DNA of 64,000 nucleotides from Rahnella inusitata_A (GTDB taxonomy: Bacteria; Pseudomonadota; Gammaproteobacteria; Enterobacterales; Enterobacteriaceae), in NCBI RefSeq assembly GCF_965118895.1, contig NZ_CBCPJJ010000008.1, forward strand, positions 248,001 to 312,000, in the 5' to 3' direction. The notes below the pieces were generated by a model. The model was not told the origin of the DNA. It searched no databases and saw nothing but the letters and a program-made list of their open reading frames with translations. Below, one piece after another: positions 62,675 to 64,000 of this stretch. Position 1 is the first letter of the stretch. Each line of letters starts with the position of its first letter. The translations under genes and the position numbers were made by a program.

Positions 62675-63316
62675 TCAGCCCTGCCAGCGTGAATTGCGGA
62701 TAATTGAACAGAAATTCCCTTTGATAAACGCCGGTTCTTTATCAGCAATCACGTCTGCTTTAACATTACCGAACGTCGTTTGCGGTTTGTTTTTTATGCC
62801 GTCATAAAAGGCCTGAATAATATCTTCTTTAAACGTAGCCGTACGCGGATGCGCATCGACCACGGCTGTTCGCACATCATCCTGATATTCCGGATAATTA
62901 ATCCCCAGAACATCCATTTCTACGCCTGCTGTCACCAGTGCAATCACTGGATCCATAAACTCGGGGATGCCGGGTGTGGTGTGTAACGCAATGGCTGTCC
63001 AGACCTTATCCATATCCCTGGCACTGACGCCGTATTGCTGCATGAATTCCCGTGCGGCATTGGCTCCGTCAACTTCAAAACGTTTATCGCAGCTGCAATT
63101 TTCATGCGTTAGGCCCATGTCGTGAAACATACAGCCAATATAAAGCAGTTCGTGATCGACCTTCAGTTCACGTTGTTGGCCAGCAAGTGCAGCCCAGTAA
63201 TACACACGACTGGAATGGTGAAACAATAAATCTGATTCGGTATCGCGAACTAATTCGGTCGCTTCGCGGGCCATTTTGCTGTCGGGAATGCGGATGCCGT
63301 GGATGTTCAGACTCAT
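62675..63316 (-). CDS. HD-domain hydrolase, cyanamide hydratase-like
   Basis: The 213-residue protein has the HD-domain metal motif: HHSSRVYYWAALAG at about 33-46, then the HD pair FHDMGLTHEN (about 69-78) and an AIALHTTPGI helix with a further His. This arrangement resembles the cyanamide hydratase and related HD group, but the substrate is not proven. It is divergent from a GlxA-type regulator gene across 115 bases, so it may be its target. Confidence 0.8.
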   Translation of the reverse strand: MSLNIHGIRIPDSKMAREATELVRDTESDLLFHHSSRVYYWAALAGQQRELKVDHELLYIGCMFHDMGLTHENCSCDKRFEVDGANAAREFMQQYGVSARDMDKVWTAIALHTTPGIPEFMDPVIALVTAGVEMDVLGINYPEYQDDVRTAVVDAHPRTATFKEDIIQAFYDGIKNKPQTTFGNVKADVIADKEPAFIKGNFCSIIRNSRWQG

Positions 63317-63379
63317 GATAGTTCTCCTGTAGGGTTGATTAAAACCAGCTTAAGCCGCAGGATGAATGTCATCAATCGA

Positions 63380-63391
63380 CGTAATATTACG
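63380..63391. promoter_or_regulatory. Palindrome in HD-gene/GlxA-gene divergent region
   Basis: CGTAATATTACG is a perfect 12-bp palindrome, 64 bp from the HD-gene start and 41 bp from the regulator start. It is a good candidate for a shared operator. Confidence 0.5.
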
Positions 63392-63431
63392 ATTAAGGAC
63401 ATTGCGATGTTCTGCGACAGGAAACCTGTTC

Positions 63432-64000
63432 ATGCCTAAACACATTGTGATTCTGGCCGTTCCCGGCGTGCAACTGCTCGACGTTTCCGGTCCGATGGAT
63501 GTTTTTGCCGAAGCTAATCAGCAGCGTGGCCGCGAAGTTTACAAACTCAGCGTGATGGCGATGACCGATCCTATTATTACATCTTCGTCCGGCACTCGCC
63601 TTCTTGCCGATTTAACGCTGGCCACCCCGCTTCCCCCCGATCTGGACACGTTTCTGGTCGCCGGTGCACCAGCGCTAATTCCCTTTATCCATGACGAAAT
63701 ACTAAAGGAAGGTATTTGCCGTTGGTGTCATCATGCCGAACGGTTTGGATCCGTTTGCAGCGGCGCGTTGCTGCTTGCCGCCGCAGGACTGCTGGATCAA
63801 CGGCGTGTCACCACCCACTGGTCGGTGGCTGAAAAACTGAGTCTGGATTATCCGCAGGTTAACGTAGAAGCTGATGCCATCTTTATTGCCGACGGTGAAC
63901 TGCGAACGGCTGCAGGCGTGACGTCCGGGCTGGATTTAGCGCTAAATATGGTGGAGGAAGATCTTGGCCGGAAAACGGCATTGGATGTGGCGGCGCAGCT
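63432..64000 (+). CDS. GlxA-family AraC-type regulator (3' end outside window)
   Basis: The window ends inside this gene. About 189 codons are seen. They show the DJ-1/PfpI domain (IVILAVPGVQLLDVSGPMDV at the start, SVCSGALLLAAAGLL as nucleophile elbow, HWSVAEKL, and VTSGLDLALNMVEED); the AraC helix-turn-helix should follow. It is divergent from the HD-domain gene. Start ATG at 63432 with AGGAAA before it. It is a second, distinct member of the family at 59790-60767. Confidence 0.88.
   Translation, partial: MPKHIVILAVPGVQLLDVSGPMDVFAEANQQRGREVYKLSVMAMTDPIITSSSGTRLLADLTLATPLPPDLDTFLVAGAPALIPFIHDEILKEGICRWCHHAERFGSVCSGALLLAAAGLLDQRRVTTHWSVAEKLSLDYPQVNVEADAIFIADGELRTAAGVTSGLDLALNMVEEDLGRKTALDVAAQ

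Noticed and set aside
1..64000. CRISPR array, tRNA, rRNA, insertion sequence or prophage
   Set aside because: No regularly spaced repeats, no cloverleaf, no transposase or integrase gene was seen in either strand.

Overview
The window is chromosomal DNA from an enteric gammaproteobacterium, most likely of the Yersiniaceae (Rahnella / Ewingella / Serratia fonticola type). I infer this from close matches to remembered E. coli proteins (SirB1, KdsA, DauA, PntA, FNR, YdgH, Cbl, RNase II, DacD, YqfB) and from two accessory traits: a chromosomal class A beta-lactamase divergent from ampR, and a membrane-bound three-subunit sugar-acid/alcohol dehydrogenase. The genus is an inference; no rRNA or tRNA gene is present.

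Layout. 1-2240: sirB2-sirB1-kdsA. 2251-5294: DauA dicarboxylate transporter and a membrane diguanylate cyclase. 5367-9395: minus-strand operon for a periplasmic HbpS-like protein and a Tat-exported flavoprotein dehydrogenase with a triheme cytochrome c. 9778-17908: S12-family serine hydrolase, a complete peptide ABC importer and a divergent M19 dipeptidase, which together look like an uptake-and-cleavage module for (possibly D-amino-acid) peptides. 18000-24375: ydgH, pntAB, uspE and fnr, with two FNR-like boxes upstream of fnr. 24725-26839: GT81-like glycosyltransferase with the YedP phosphatase, a probable glycosylglycerate pathway. 27099-36498: apbE, a LysR/azoR pair, glgX, a leaderless GH18 chitinase, a 2-hydroxyacid dehydrogenase and cbl.

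36499-37276 is non-coding and densely structured: several perfect hairpins, a possible three-way junction, a T-rich tract, and a repeat shared with 51549-51620. Then rnb, ydeP, dacD, a small KTSC-like gene and bla/ampR (to 45739). 45788-51400 holds sulfonate and iron acquisition genes: ssuA, an SsuD-like monooxygenase, a Fur-box-preceded binding protein and a TonB receptor. 51645-57815 holds a small membrane protein, a frameshifted beta-hydroxyacid dehydrogenase, a 2OG-Fe(II) oxygenase and an EmrAB-like pump with its MarR regulator. 58176-64000 holds a VOC protein, a second GAPDH with a GlxA-type regulator, emtA, a cupin, yqfB, an HD-domain protein and the 5' part of a second GlxA-type regulator cut by the window end.

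There is no CRISPR array, insertion sequence, prophage or tRNA. The most unusual items are the peptide module, the structured repeat cluster, the inverted repeats before the dehydrogenase operon, the doubled FNR boxes, and the GAPDH/GlxA pair.
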